Shown piece by piece: positions 45,937-56,243 of a stretch of DNA of 56,243 nucleotides. A program made the translations under genes and the position numbers. The stretch is from NCBI GenBank assembly GCA_000934455.1, contig KN886330.1, positions 5,152 through 61,394 on the forward strand, written 5' to 3'. The notes below the pieces were generated by a model that saw only the letters and a list, made by a program, of their open reading frames with translations, did no database searches and was not told where the DNA came from. The stretch is from Apostichopus parvimensis. Taxonomy: Eukaryota > Echinodermata > Holothuroidea > Aspidochirotida > Stichopodidae. How positions within the stretch are numbered: position 1 is the first letter of the stretch; every line of letters starts with the position of its first letter.

Positions 45937-48900
45937 ATGTCTATGGCTGATTCTGATTTTGAAACGACTTCATCGAATGCATCCCTGGTCCATGCTACCC
46001 CTCATCATGACAGAGGAAGAGTTCCACCCGGTGGTATAGTATGCCACCCTCGATGGAGGGGAACAGAGGTTGCTAACACCATGCAAGGTACTGCTTCATG
46101 CTACAAAGCCTTACAATAATAAAATAAATAAATAATAAAATAATAAATAAAAAATAGTTTATATGCCTCAACCAGGGGCTTTGAGACTTGGAGAGCCAAG
46201 TTAGGGACATTTATGTAATCATGAAAATGCAGATTTATATTATTATTCTTTAATCCCATACTTGACCCAGGGCTGTTGCCACCTTATTCTTCCCCCAAAA
46301 GGCCTGGCATCAATGTTACCCAGTGTGGTCTGGGACCTAGAACCATTGACATCTTGATTTCTTTATTTTATGAATTATTCATATTGACTGTTTATGGCAC
46401 TCGTTTTACTAACTTTACAAGTACTGTACCGTAAGCATATAAATTTATAAAGAGACACATCATGACAAATATATAACAGGAATGGCTGACTGTTTATCAA
46501 CTTTGATATTCCTATATAGTTACAAAAAATGTCATATAGAAAAGCATGTTACTTGTCAATTAGAATTGAGAGACCTGCCACCGTTCATCAAATTTCAGAT
46601 TGTTTCAGAAGCGAACCAAGGTTAAGGACTCTTGGATGATGTTTTAGTTATAAGTACTTATATTATATTTTTTTCTTCCGTTCTTTCTCTGTTTGTGTGT
46701 GTGTGTGTGTGTACTTGGCCCTTCTTCCCTCTTTTTAATTTACTACTTCATGCTACAAACTTACAAAAAAAGAAATGTCGTTTATATGCCTCAGTCAGGG
46801 GCTTTGAGACTTGGAGAGCCAAGTAAGGCCCCAGGGACATTTATGTAATCATGAAAATGCAAATTTACATTATTTTTTGATCCAGGGCTATTGCTACCTG
46901 AACCTTCCCCCAAAAGGCCTGGCATCAATGTTACCCAGTGTGGTCTTGAATCTAGAACCATTGCTTTGACATCTTGATTTCTTTGTCTTATGAAATATTA
47001 ATTTTGACTGCTTATGGCGATCATTTTACTAACCTTACAAGTACTGTGAATATTTAAAGAGAGTAAGAGACACATCATGACAAATGTATAATTTAGGAAC
47101 AGCTGACTGTTTGTTAACTTGATATTTCTATATAGTTACATTAAATGTCATATAGAACCAAGGTTTAGTACTCTAGGATGATGGTTTAGTTATAAGTACT
47201 TATATTATATTTTTTTCTTCCTTCCTTTCTTTCTCTGTTTGTGTGTGTGTGTACTTGGCCCTTCTTCCCTCTTTTAATTTAGGAAGAGTAAGAATAGTTT
47301 TTGAAGATGACACCGGAGTTGTAGATTTTCACACAGCACATGACAAGGCGGTGATTTATGTCTCGGAAGCAGATCTGATCAGTGGTCCAGCATACAGAAA
47401 GAAACTTGCTAAATTGAGAAAGGTAATAATTTGTTAAGTATTCATTTGATCAGTCAGTGCTACTTATTGGTCCATGGAATATCAAGAGGATCTCTTCTTT
47501 CATGTTGGAGATTTGAATTGTTGAAATGACAGAAGAATTTTTTTCCTAAAAGTTATATACATCAATTTGAGCAAGTTTCTTCTATTTTTGGAACAGTTGT
47601 TTCAATGATTATCATAGACTGCTGTTGCAGTGTTATAAAGTGAGTGAGAGAGTCATTCAGTGAAGTTTGATACCATCAGGCAAAACTTTACTTCATCTTT
47701 TAGTGGTTTTGAATTTCATGAATTCATCTTTCAAGTGTTCTTGTTTGATGGTAACTTGATGGTCCCACTATACTAGACATTATTTACCACTAAAGTTTAC
47801 TAAACTGTCATACCCTTTAAGTTGTATCATCTTTCACATCTGTTTCTAAGCTAGACAGTGGCATGTTTCATAATAAAAAAAAAATCTGTCACATGACAGT
47901 CATGTGACCTTCAGGCAGAAGAGTAAAGTTGTATGAGTGAAGTGCAGTCTCAAATTATGTAATAGGATCTCTCATTGCAGCACTATCAGGTATGAAAACT
48001 AATGATCAGATATGTCGGAAAAAATATTTTAAAAGCAGCTGGTTGCATTGCATTACTCCAAAGTTTAGTAACATGCATTCCACTTTCCAACAGATTCACA
48101 CAAGTTACAACTAACAATAAAAGAATTGTTCTGTCGGAAATGCCGATGAAACAACAGTGTAATTAGCTGATGTAATCTTCTGCAAGTTAAACACCTTTTG
48201 CCTCACTTCATATTCCTAAAGCCTAGATACGTCTGCTTTGAAAAGATTTTACTGTCCTTGTAGGTTTCAGTTATGATTGTCAGTTTGAAAACTAGGGACT
48301 TTCTTGAAGAAAATTTTAAAGATTTTTTACATCACATGAACAACAAGCTAAAGCTTTATATTTTGCAGATCATATATTAGCTTGTTGGGAAATGATTTAC
48401 ACAGGATTTACAAAGCAACGTAAGAGGAGAAAACTTGGATAAATTTTTTTTTTTTTTTTAAATGTTTGTTCAATTCCTCGATAAATCATTTTAAGGGACA
48501 GAAAGATGCTAATCTGTTAAACTCAGCCGCCTGAGATTTCTTTCATTTTCTTCCTATTTTTTTTATTTCATCTTTTATTTTACAGGCGAAGAAATTAAAA
48601 GGCATGGTATTGGTTGAGAAGACACCAATGACAGAGCAATATTTTCTTGATGTGCAGAAGTTTGTGGTCATAGAATTGGGTTTTGTTCTTCTTCCAGTCA
48701 CAAACCAAGTCGAGGCTGGTAACTTGCTTGTGCAAATGGTGGGTAAAGATAGCTCAAAATTATTTACAAGAAATAAACCACTTGTAACCAAACATGTCAT
48801 CAAAGTCACTTCCAAGAACTTAGGGTGGAGAAAAGGCACACAAAAACAACATTTTATCCTGTAACTACCTTTATCTTTTGATTTGTGTTATATGTATACA

Positions 48901-50406
48901 ACGTATCAGTAACATTACAGACTGATTCTACCTGCAGAGAACTTACAAAGTTATATTCGATTCTGAACTTTGCGTTTGTTATCATTGTTGTTGTATTAAA
49001 TATTTGATCAATTCAGTTTCTGTTGTGGAGATTTAAATTAGATCTCAGCAAGCATTGGGGTTACTACATTTTGGTAGTGGTTTTCAAGAAGCCTATATGT
49101 CTTTAGAATAAAAGGTATGATTTACAAAGGGAGCCTATTGATAAGATGATAAATTAATTGAAGACATAATTAAAATTTCCTGAAATATTCCAAGTGACAG
49201 GGTAAAATTGTGTAATTTATGTCTCTGATGCTGTAAATAATCGATTTTGGAAAGGGGTAAAATGAAATTTATGGCTAGAATTGGATTGAGCCAGCAACCT
49301 CTGGGTTTTAAGCCCAGCGCTCTATCAACTGAGCTATCCAGCCCTTAGTTGCTGGCATGCCCTATACAGCCAATTCTTTGCTGGGGGTGCTAGTCAGAAT
49401 CCACAGTACCTTGCATAACATGTCATGTAACCACGGATAACACCCCAGTTTCATTTGATACAACCCAGAAAGTGATGTCATGAGGAATTTTGGGATTTTT
49501 ATATATAATTATATAATTATTCCTTTACTTCACAATAATATATTTTTTATAAAAGCCTATCCTTCTCTTTCTGGTTGATACAGGTTAATGAAGAGAACAA
49601 GCCTAATGGCAATCCATTCATAGCTAAGGCAAAGCGAGGCATCTCACAGGACCAAGCTGTCCTCAGTACTGTACAGATGATACCAAAGCTAGGATCCGTT
49701 AAAGCCAAGGCCTTGCTCTGCAGATTCAAGAGCATCCATGGAATACAAGCCGCAACCATGCACGTAAGAGTTTGACTTCTGCAATGTTCCTCTTTCTCCT
49801 CCTTAAAGTAAAGTAACTTTAAGACTTTGTTGGGCAGTTATTAATTCAAAATCATCAGAAATCATAGTACCTGGACCAGTTAAAGCAACAATGTATATGT
49901 TTAGTGAAGGGGAGATGCTACTTGACAGTGAATTGCTATTTAACAGGCAACTGTTATTTGACAGGGAGGTGCTATTTGCTTCCTGACAAGAGCGGTTTCC
50001 TGATCACAGGGGTACTAGGAAACTTGTAAGCTCTCTAGCTACATGTTTCTAATACTATAGTTCCACTCCCTCCCCTCCCCCTCACCTCCTTTACCAGAAA
50101 TGAGAATTATGTAAAATAGTGTATATACAACAGTTTGATATCACCTTCACAATGAATGATTCTCAATATGACCAAAAAAAATATTTAAGGTTTAACAAAG
50201 GGTGCACAAAATAATAACCTATGAATAACCAAAAGATTGAATTTCTCACTCCCTTGACATGAAAATGTCTTGGTGAAAACATTTTCCTGGGTAAGTGGTA
50301 AATACGAGTCCATTTATATTTTGCCCAGGATCTCTCGGACGTAGTCGGTAAGACTAATGCACAACATGTGAAAGCATTCTTTGAAGAGAAAAGGAAAGTG
50401 AGATGA
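45937..50406 (+). CDS. FAAP24: Fanconi anaemia core complex-associated protein FAAP24, complete, 5 coding exons
   Basis: Partner of FANCM that binds single-stranded and branched DNA and helps target the Fanconi core complex to stalled forks. Exons 45937-46087, 47283-47422, 48586-48738, 49584-49763 and 50329-50406 join in phase to 233 residues; human FAAP24 is 215. Residues about 30-150 match the ERCC4-like pseudonuclease fold (GGIVCHPRWRGTEVANTMQG, then AVIYVSEADLISGPAYRKKL, KGMVLVEKTPMTEQYF, LGFVLLPVTNQVEAGNLLVQ). The XPF-type catalytic ERKxxxD is absent, as in the human protein. Residues about 176-227 form tandem helix-hairpin-helix motifs (VQMIPKLGSVKAKALLCRF, DLSDVVGKTNAQHVKAFF). The start used is the first ATG of the exon; an upstream in-frame start is possible (see 45378-45444). 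Retaining the intron after 48738 would add 42 codons and a stop, losing the helix-hairpin-helix part. Confidence 0.93.
46089..47280 (+). repeat. Internal tandem duplication of FAAP24 intron 1
   Basis: Copy 1 (46089 to about 46740) and copy 2 (about 46741-47280) share TTTATATGCCTCA, GGGGCTTTGAGACTTGGAGA, CCCAAAAGGCCTGGCATCAA, GTTATAAGTACTTATATTAT, a (TG)n run and CTTGGCCCTTCTTCCCTCTT. Copy 1 starts right after the donor (TACTGCTTCATGCTACAAA) and ends AATTTA. Copy 2 starts TACTACTTCATGCTACAAA and ends AATTTAG, the true acceptor. The unit is therefore almost exactly the intron itself; copy 1 has C where the acceptor G should be. Confidence 0.85.
47888..47908. other. Perfect inverted repeat with two TCACATGAC sites
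   Basis: GTCACATGAC, one A, then GTCATGTGAC, in FAAP24 intron 2. Each arm carries a TCACATGA M-box-type E-box. Confidence 0.5.
49255..49472 (-). repeat. tRNA-containing dispersed repeat, copy 2
   Basis: The tRNA-like core at 49273-49343 on the minus strand has a 7-bp acceptor stem (GGCTGGA with TCTAGCC, one G-T), a perfect D stem (GCTC/GAGC) and a perfect anticodon stem (CTGGG/CCCAG) around the loop CTTAAAA. The T arm is degraded (GCTGGCTCAATCC). The sequence before it matches copy 1 at 41.9-42.06 kb in order. It lies in FAAP24 intron 3. Confidence 0.65.
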
Positions 50407-50767
50407 GCTTCCATGGAACTCTCACCATGGTGATATTGACGAAGAAACAAGACTTAGAGGAAGTCCTAATGTCGATTGACTCGAGACGGGCGGATGAAAA
50501 TGAATTAAAGAGAGTGAGACATGTGTAAATGTCGACGTTAGTCATCAACGGCTAGCATTGTAGAAACCAGAGAGAGAACTGTGGTAGTCAGTGTGAGCTT
50601 TTGTTTGAAGAGTTGTACTGATACTGTTCTTAGATTACTAATTGTAGACAATTTATTGACAAGTTCATGTTTGTGAGCAAGGATGAAAATAAGAGCTGAC
50701 CAGGTGCCGCACATAGATTTCCGAGAAAATATGCCAAGAGCTTTTACAGCGTCACCATTTTTGTCAA

Positions 50768-50773
50768 AATAAA
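50768..50773 (+). terminator. FAAP24: Possible poly(A) signal of FAAP24
   Basis: AATAAA about 360 bases after the stop codon; another AATAAA near 51130 could be a distal signal. Confidence 0.4.
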
Positions 50774-51997
50774 CAGCAAACTAACTGTGTAACTTGTTGT
50801 TGGTATGATAGCTCTGTATATCAAAAAGAATTTTAAAAGATAGATTATGAAAAGACAAATGGACTAGACTTACACCCAGTTGGCCAATGGTTCTACTGAA
50901 GAGCCTGTTAACTAGGGTCCACATGTCATGGAAGGTGGAACCCTGGTCCTGAAATCTTTTATTTCACTCCTGTTTGTGAGCTGTGAACATTTACCAAGAA
51001 TAATGGAAGGTAAAATAACATCATTCAAATTTATTTTTGGACTCCAGAGAGAGATTTATCAATTTAAAACAGTGAATTCCGGTTATTCATTCATGACGGA
51101 AATCAATTTTGGCCCCACCTTACAAATGATAAATAAAATTTGAGTGCTAGGTTAGTATCTTGAAGTTGATATTAAAGCTGATGGATCTAGGCTTAAATAT
51201 CAAAATCTTAACTTTAATGTTTAAAACCGGTTCTTATTGTACATGGTATAGAGCTCTTGATAACATCTTGTGCATTCTCTGTGCTGTTATGTTTCCAATG
51301 TTCATTGTAGATGTGTTACAATCGGCTTTAACGATGTACGTTTGTGGGGGAAAAAAGGGGGGGGGGGGGGAAACTGAGGAAAATTTATTCCTGCTTTGAA
51401 ACAAGGTATGTTATGTTGTGATCATGTCACAGTCATAATACATAATATCAACGCTATAGGCAACAGATGGGCGAAGTGCAGCTCGCAGCCCTCAAGCAAA
51501 TTTTCTGCGCCTTGCAAGATTGTCGACCAGGCCCACGGAACCCTTAGACTAGGACAAGGGAAGACATGAAATATATTTAGTTTGAAGAGTTTGTATATGG
51601 AACTCCCACTTGTGATAAATTATTTCAACTTACAGATGGACAACATGTAGAATAATGTCATGATATTTTATTTTTGCGTTTTAATGTCAATAGATTAGGT
51701 ACATCCTGATGTTTTGTGGCATGTGGATTGTTGGGTACAAAATTCCATTGGTAGGGTGCCAAATCCATTTTATAACCACCTCTGACAACCCTTGTTTAGT
51801 TGCATTTTTCATCTTTAGAGGTTATTTGAGAGAAGCGTTACTAAGCTTAGGTAGTTGAAAGTCATCCTTGGTAGATATTTCACTGTTATGAAATTTATAT
51901 TTCCATATCTGGCAAAAGGGACAATCCTTTTGAATTGATCACTCTTCTTTAAAACAGTAAGGGTACACATATCACTGATTCAAATTCATACCTCGAG

Positions 51998-52550
51998 CAG
52001 TGCTTCACAAAGGAAAGAGTAATAATCACAAAGAAATAAAGTTGTTTTCTCAAGTAAAAAAAAAAAGTGTTTATTGATAAGTAATCACATATTTTACAGA
52101 TGATGTGAATTATTCGAATTAAATGATAAGTTGAAAGAATAACAAAGGCAAAAGATATGATTTTTAAAGGCAGCTTATATAAATAAGCAACAAATATTAT
52201 AAAAGGGTAATTTATGTAAACAAGTTTGCTTCCCTGAGCCAGTTTTACACAAAGAGAAAAGCAATAATCACAGAGAAGGAAATTATTGTCTCTCAAAAAT
52301 AAGATAGTGTTTTAATTTGTGTTTATCGGTTACATATATACATTTTCCTATTTTACAGATCATATGAATTATATGAATTAAAATATTGTTTTAAAAAAGA
52401 AAAAAGTCTATTTATGTTGTTTTTTTAAAGTTTGCATGAATACAAATATAAATATTATAAAAGGGTTTTTCACGTAAACAACTGTGCTTCATGAGAATTA
52501 TATAAAAACTTACAGTAAAAGTGAAAAAAAATTGTTACCATCAATAAAAT
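51998..52550. repeat. Degenerate tandem array, period about 230-255 bp
   Basis: Blocks TGCTTC (52001, 52228, 52485), GTAATAATCACA/GCAATAATCACA, TATTTTACAGAT and AATATTATAAAAGGGT recur in order across two full copies and part of a third. Confidence 0.7.
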
Positions 52551-52559
52551 AACATATAT

Positions 52560-52660
52560 AAGTATATTGTATTATACATTGTATTATATATTATACATAT
52601 ATATATATATATTCCATATATAGATATAGATTGATACATATATTTAGACATATTTATATA

Positions 52661-52696
<36 letters not shown>
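52560..52696. repeat. (TA)n microsatellite
   Basis: Alternating TA runs with ATTCCATAT interruptions. Confidence 0.85.
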
Positions 52697-52697
<1 letters not shown>

Positions 52698-53765
52698 CAT
52701 ATTTAGTAAGGTTCAGAGGTTCAGCCCAATTTAAAACCACAAGTAGTGATATAATCAATGTGGCAATTGGTCTCCTCGTATACACAGCACCAAGAAAAAG
52801 TTGGCTTTTCTGTTAAACGGTTAAGTTTCGGTGGGTAAAACTGCGAGGGACTCCATCCATTATTTCTATACAAACAGCACCATAAAAAAATATATACATA
52901 ATGGTAGGTAACTTTGTCAAACCCTATTTTAAATATTGTCCCTATGTAAACTTAGACATGCTGTCATCTATTCAGTGACATGTAGAGGATTACAAAACGA
53001 AAATTTCCTCCGAATGATTGAGGTAGAAGCCTGACATTTTGTGCTAAGGCAAACAGCGAATGAAGGATTTTATAAAGGTTGGGGACGGCACTAAGGTTTT
53101 TGAGGCCAAGTCCTATATTAAACTTTTAAAATGTCAAATGGTGTATTCTGATTCATTCTTTGAGTATCTATGTAAGTAGCTGTAAATGCAAGGTTTGGCT
53201 AATAAATAATTCGTGTAAGGTTGAAAAGGGGGGGGGGGGAGTGGTGGGATGCACCAGGTCTAACTCTTCCCTGGCTGAAATGCAAAAATTCCCCGACTAA
53301 ACCACTTGCCGCGACTGATGGTCGGAGGTGGGTGAGCCATGGTTCACCCCTCCCCTTGCGCATGCAACTGCATGTATGGAAATCAAATGTTATTTTGTAT
53401 CTGGTCGACCATTGTCAGCATATTTGTAATGGTCCATCCAAGAGTATATCCTAGTTAATGAATATGGATATTTGATTGTATCAAGCGTTAATCGAACTTG
53501 GGCACTTCCACCAAACACTAGTCGTCATAGGCCTATCAATAGTGTAAACTCGAACTTCATACGTATAACGACAGTACCAAGGATTTCCGTTCCGTAACTT
53601 TATGATCGTATTGCTTCATCGGCAACGAGAATCCGGCCCTGTTGAGTCTTGTTAACGACCGTATCATTGAAACTTTGCCCATTTTTGGAAGTAAGATTTG
53701 GAACCGACATTCCCGGGGAACGGCAATGTCAACCCTGACTAACCCTCCGATTATGAATAATGCCT

Positions 53766-54972
53766 TCAGTATAGCTTAGGTGCTGAAGGTATAACACGAG
53801 GCCATTCCTTACTAGTACTAGCACAATCAGCAATATCATGCGAACACTTTATATTATGTTTACAAGATATCTCTTCATTTGAGGTATTTGGGGTGTCTGA
53901 TATATCACCAGGAGGCGGAGGAACAATGATATTGACCACGTTAGCAATGGGACCATCGTTTCGTCTCGTTCTGGATCTTCTTGGAATGTGTTCAAATCTT
54001 CCGCCAAGTATCGGTCGACCAGGTATACCCCGATTCAGGATTCGAGGATTCCTTGTTACATTTCCCTGAAAGAGGAGGGGGGAAATGTGATGATTCTTTC
54101 ATCCTCGATTGGAATACAAATATTGTGAATATCTATTCATATTTGACTAATAATTTACAGTCATCAGTGACAATCGATAGAATTTCTATGGCTTAGAGTA
54201 CTTAAAGGTCGTCAGTTTGCCCAAAATATGAAATTCAAGACGCACCAGGTTACTTTACTGCGGCCGTTTAACTTACCGTACTTATGGTCACACTGTATAT
54301 CATTTTCCTTTGCCGTCGGACATCCTTTTTTTCCTGCTCTAACTCACACTTTAGAATAATTTGGGGTTAATTTACCAGAGAACACCCCCCCCCCCCAAAA
54401 AAAAAATAGTTGTAGGAGGATATTAAAATGGCTCCAATAAGTTTTTACAAAGATATTCACGCGCCCTGGATTCGCCACAAATGGCAACCTTCTTTGTTAT
54501 TAACTTAGATTATTAACCGTCCTGTGAGTAAATGCTCTGTAGAAAATCAGTGTATTATAGGCTATCAGTTGACATAACAAGATACTATTCTGCAGAACGC
54601 CTTACAGGCCTTATGTAGCTTTGGTTCATTTGCACCATGTTTGAGATGGGGCTGGGAGGACAGGGAACAGGAGAAACGTCTCCTAGTAGTGGAATTGAGG
54701 CGGCACAACGCCCAGTAGCGGGCAATGCTGTGAAAATATGCCCCGTCCCCGCCCCTCCGGATTTACTTTGACGTCACCATATCTTGTTTGGTAAATTATT
54801 CTTACTTCTAGGTCAGTTACTCGTCTCTGTGCAGAATAGGAGAAATTCCTGCAAATGACCCAGGCTGCTACGAGGGCGATGATTAACGTCTCCAAGCCAA
54901 TGACCGATGTTAATATGTAAACGAGATGTGGTGACGTACTATGAGAATGATGGTGGTCGTCCCTTGTATTAT
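53766..54972 (-). CDS. 3' end of a single-pass membrane protein, partial, unrecognised
   Basis: Two exons join in phase. Exon 54972-54806 (entered in phase 1 after a CTCTCAG acceptor, left by GTAAGA) and the last exon 54065-53766 (acceptor CTTTCAG, stop TGA) encode about 155 residues. The first exon gives a polar His/Ser stalk (NTRDDHHHSHSTSPH), then one transmembrane helix (LVYILTSVIGLETLIIALVA), then a basic stop-transfer (CRNFSYSAQRR). The last exon is a 99-residue tail, Arg-rich at first (IPRRSRTRRNDG) with a proline run (IIVPPPPGD) and a Ser/Thr/Cys-rich end. This fits a type I receptor-like protein whose ectodomain lies upstream, beyond 55.0 kb. I recognise no family. Confidence 0.6.
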
Positions 54973-55060
54973 CTGAGAGATTGAAAAAAATGATTAAAAT
55001 ATGAGTAGTGAGTTATAACATATCAGGTCTTTTGTTTAACTATAGGGCTCTGCTACTTAC

Positions 55061-55130
55061 CTGGTTGCGAGGAGATACCTCGCCTAACCCAATAACAACT
55101 CCCTGGTCTAACAGGCTATCAGAGCAGTTA
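55061..55130 (-). other. Possible upstream exon of the membrane-protein gene
   Basis: Donor AACCAG|GTAAGT (exon end 55061) with two candidate acceptors (exon start 55130 or 55115). Only the shorter version keeps the phase needed by the transmembrane exon without a stop, reading PVRPGSCYWVRRGISSQP. The acceptor for that version is weak, so this is tentative. Confidence 0.25.
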
Positions 55131-56243
55131 CTGGTTGTCGAGAGAAATATTGTGATAGTATGGAAACTTTGACATGCCGTAAAATATTTCAATGTGTTGC
55201 TAACGTCCAACAAACTGATGGATTGATCATGCAGTTAAGATCTAAGCAAATTGCAACACTAATTAATTAATATCTCACATTGAATATCTAATTAATTCCT
55301 CATTAATCTGCAAAATGATTTTTTAAATAAATTTTCATTACAATACAATTCAATAGTTTTATGACAACTACTAACATAATTCAGCCTCTGAAGAAGATCC
55401 TGCTAGGAGCGAAACGTCAGGCCCTCCTACTTTTACACAATATAGTTCAATTAAACAATTCTAACTTTTCAACGGCACCTTGACGATTCCGTATAACAGA
55501 GCTATAATAGCCAACGGATCATCACTTTGTGTGGGTGACATGACGAACAATATATTCGATGCACATGCGCACGTAGCCAGAACTTCCATACGTTGAGTTT
55601 AAGAATCCGGGTTAAGACGAATCAATTGGCTGACAATAAAAGATATGTTTACGTCGAAGAGTTTTATTTAACAGTATTCATATCATTGTTTCATCTATAG
55701 ACTATATCATCTTCATATAATAATTAACACATGAAGGTGAAACATTCTAAATTCAGGTTTTTGTACTCATAAATTCGGACAATTTCCCACAACCAAAGCC
55801 GTATAATTCTTATGAGAGTCATCGGATGTACTTTTTCTCCATGCCTTATGATGTTGTGGTCTATCAGTCACTTATATACTGCTTAGGGCTTATTGCTGGT
55901 TGTGCAATTAATCCATCTATTAATTTAGAACATAAATTAATTAAGCAGCTGCAGCAGCAGGAATAAACTTTCACAAAAGAGCTTCAGGAGTAAGATAAGG
56001 GAGACAGCTTCGGTTACTTTGTCGATCACGTGATACCCGGAAAATCGCTGGGGTATTTTCCGGGTATAAAGCAAACGAGGGGCTAACCAGGTTAAACTCG
56101 TAATGATAACAATATAATGTTCTCGAAAATTTCCAAGCGGCTTCGAGAAACATTGAACAAACAAACCAAATATACTCCGTATTTAACGGAATAAAGGAGT
56201 CGTGTTAAGCTGTCATCATTACTGTTGTCGTGTAGCCTATATA
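55131..56243. other. Right-hand end of the window
   Basis: No firm exon seen. A repeat-like motif is at 55387-55425 (CTGAAGAAGATCCTGCTAGG, then AGCGAAACGTCAGG). Further 5' exons of the minus-strand membrane-protein gene may lie here or outside. Confidence 0.4.

Larger units (their letters stand above)
50774..53765. other. Convergent intergenic region between FAAP24 and the membrane-protein gene
   Basis: No supported exon. It holds a poly-G run at about 51358, the tandem array 51998-52550, a (TA)n tract at 52560-52696, a poly-G run at about 53228 and a weak tRNA-like B-box near 53480-53535. Confidence 0.45.

Noticed and set aside
51949-52296. 115-residue hydrophobic minus-strand frame
   Set aside because: Falls on the AT-rich tandem array; Phe/Ile/Leu-rich translation of low-complexity DNA.

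Overview
The window looks like nuclear DNA of an invertebrate deuterostome, most likely an echinoderm such as a sea cucumber or sea urchin. The evidence is AT-rich DNA, conserved animal housekeeping genes cut into many short exons by GT-AG introns, an echinoderm-style secreted C-type lectin, abundant GGCCTAGGCC-like intergenic motifs, long poly-G/poly-C runs, and small non-autonomous transposons. The taxon is an inference. There is no bacterial or phage signal and no operon.

Layout. (1) 1.36-14.0 kb, minus: a complete CNOT10 gene (CCR4-NOT subunit), 14 coding exons that join in frame to 738 codons plus a probable 5' non-coding exon; its introns hold several minisatellites, one built from an exon end and its splice donor. 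(2) 17.26-19.71 kb, minus: a complete 3-exon secreted C-type lectin of 190 residues. (3) 19.8-28.5 kb: gene-poor, with tRNA-derived fragments, a hairpin, a transposon with 8-bp target duplications enclosing an 85-bp satellite (broken by a 56-base gap), and a decayed tandem array. (4) 28.57-32.14 kb, minus: complete RAB5IF/C20orf24 (129 residues), followed on the plus strand by a possible unrecognised two-exon small gene (34.12-34.88 kb). (5) 37.48-45.0 kb, minus: complete DPM1 (241 residues, 9 exons, including exons of 34 and 26 bp); its introns hold a hAT-like MITE and an opposite-strand heat-shock-type promoter signature. (6) 45.9-50.4 kb, plus: complete FAAP24 (233 residues), divergent from DPM1 with 938 bp between start codons; its first intron is internally duplicated. 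(7) 53.8-55.1 kb, minus: the 3' end of a single-pass membrane protein whose ectodomain exons lie mostly or wholly beyond the window.

The genes are functionally unrelated: mRNA deadenylation (CNOT10), innate recognition (lectin), ER/mitochondrial membrane-protein biogenesis (RAB5IF), dolichol-phosphate-mannose synthesis (DPM1) and Fanconi DNA repair (FAAP24). Exon structures were built by hand from splice consensus, frame continuity and recall of the human proteins; no alignment or transcript data were available.
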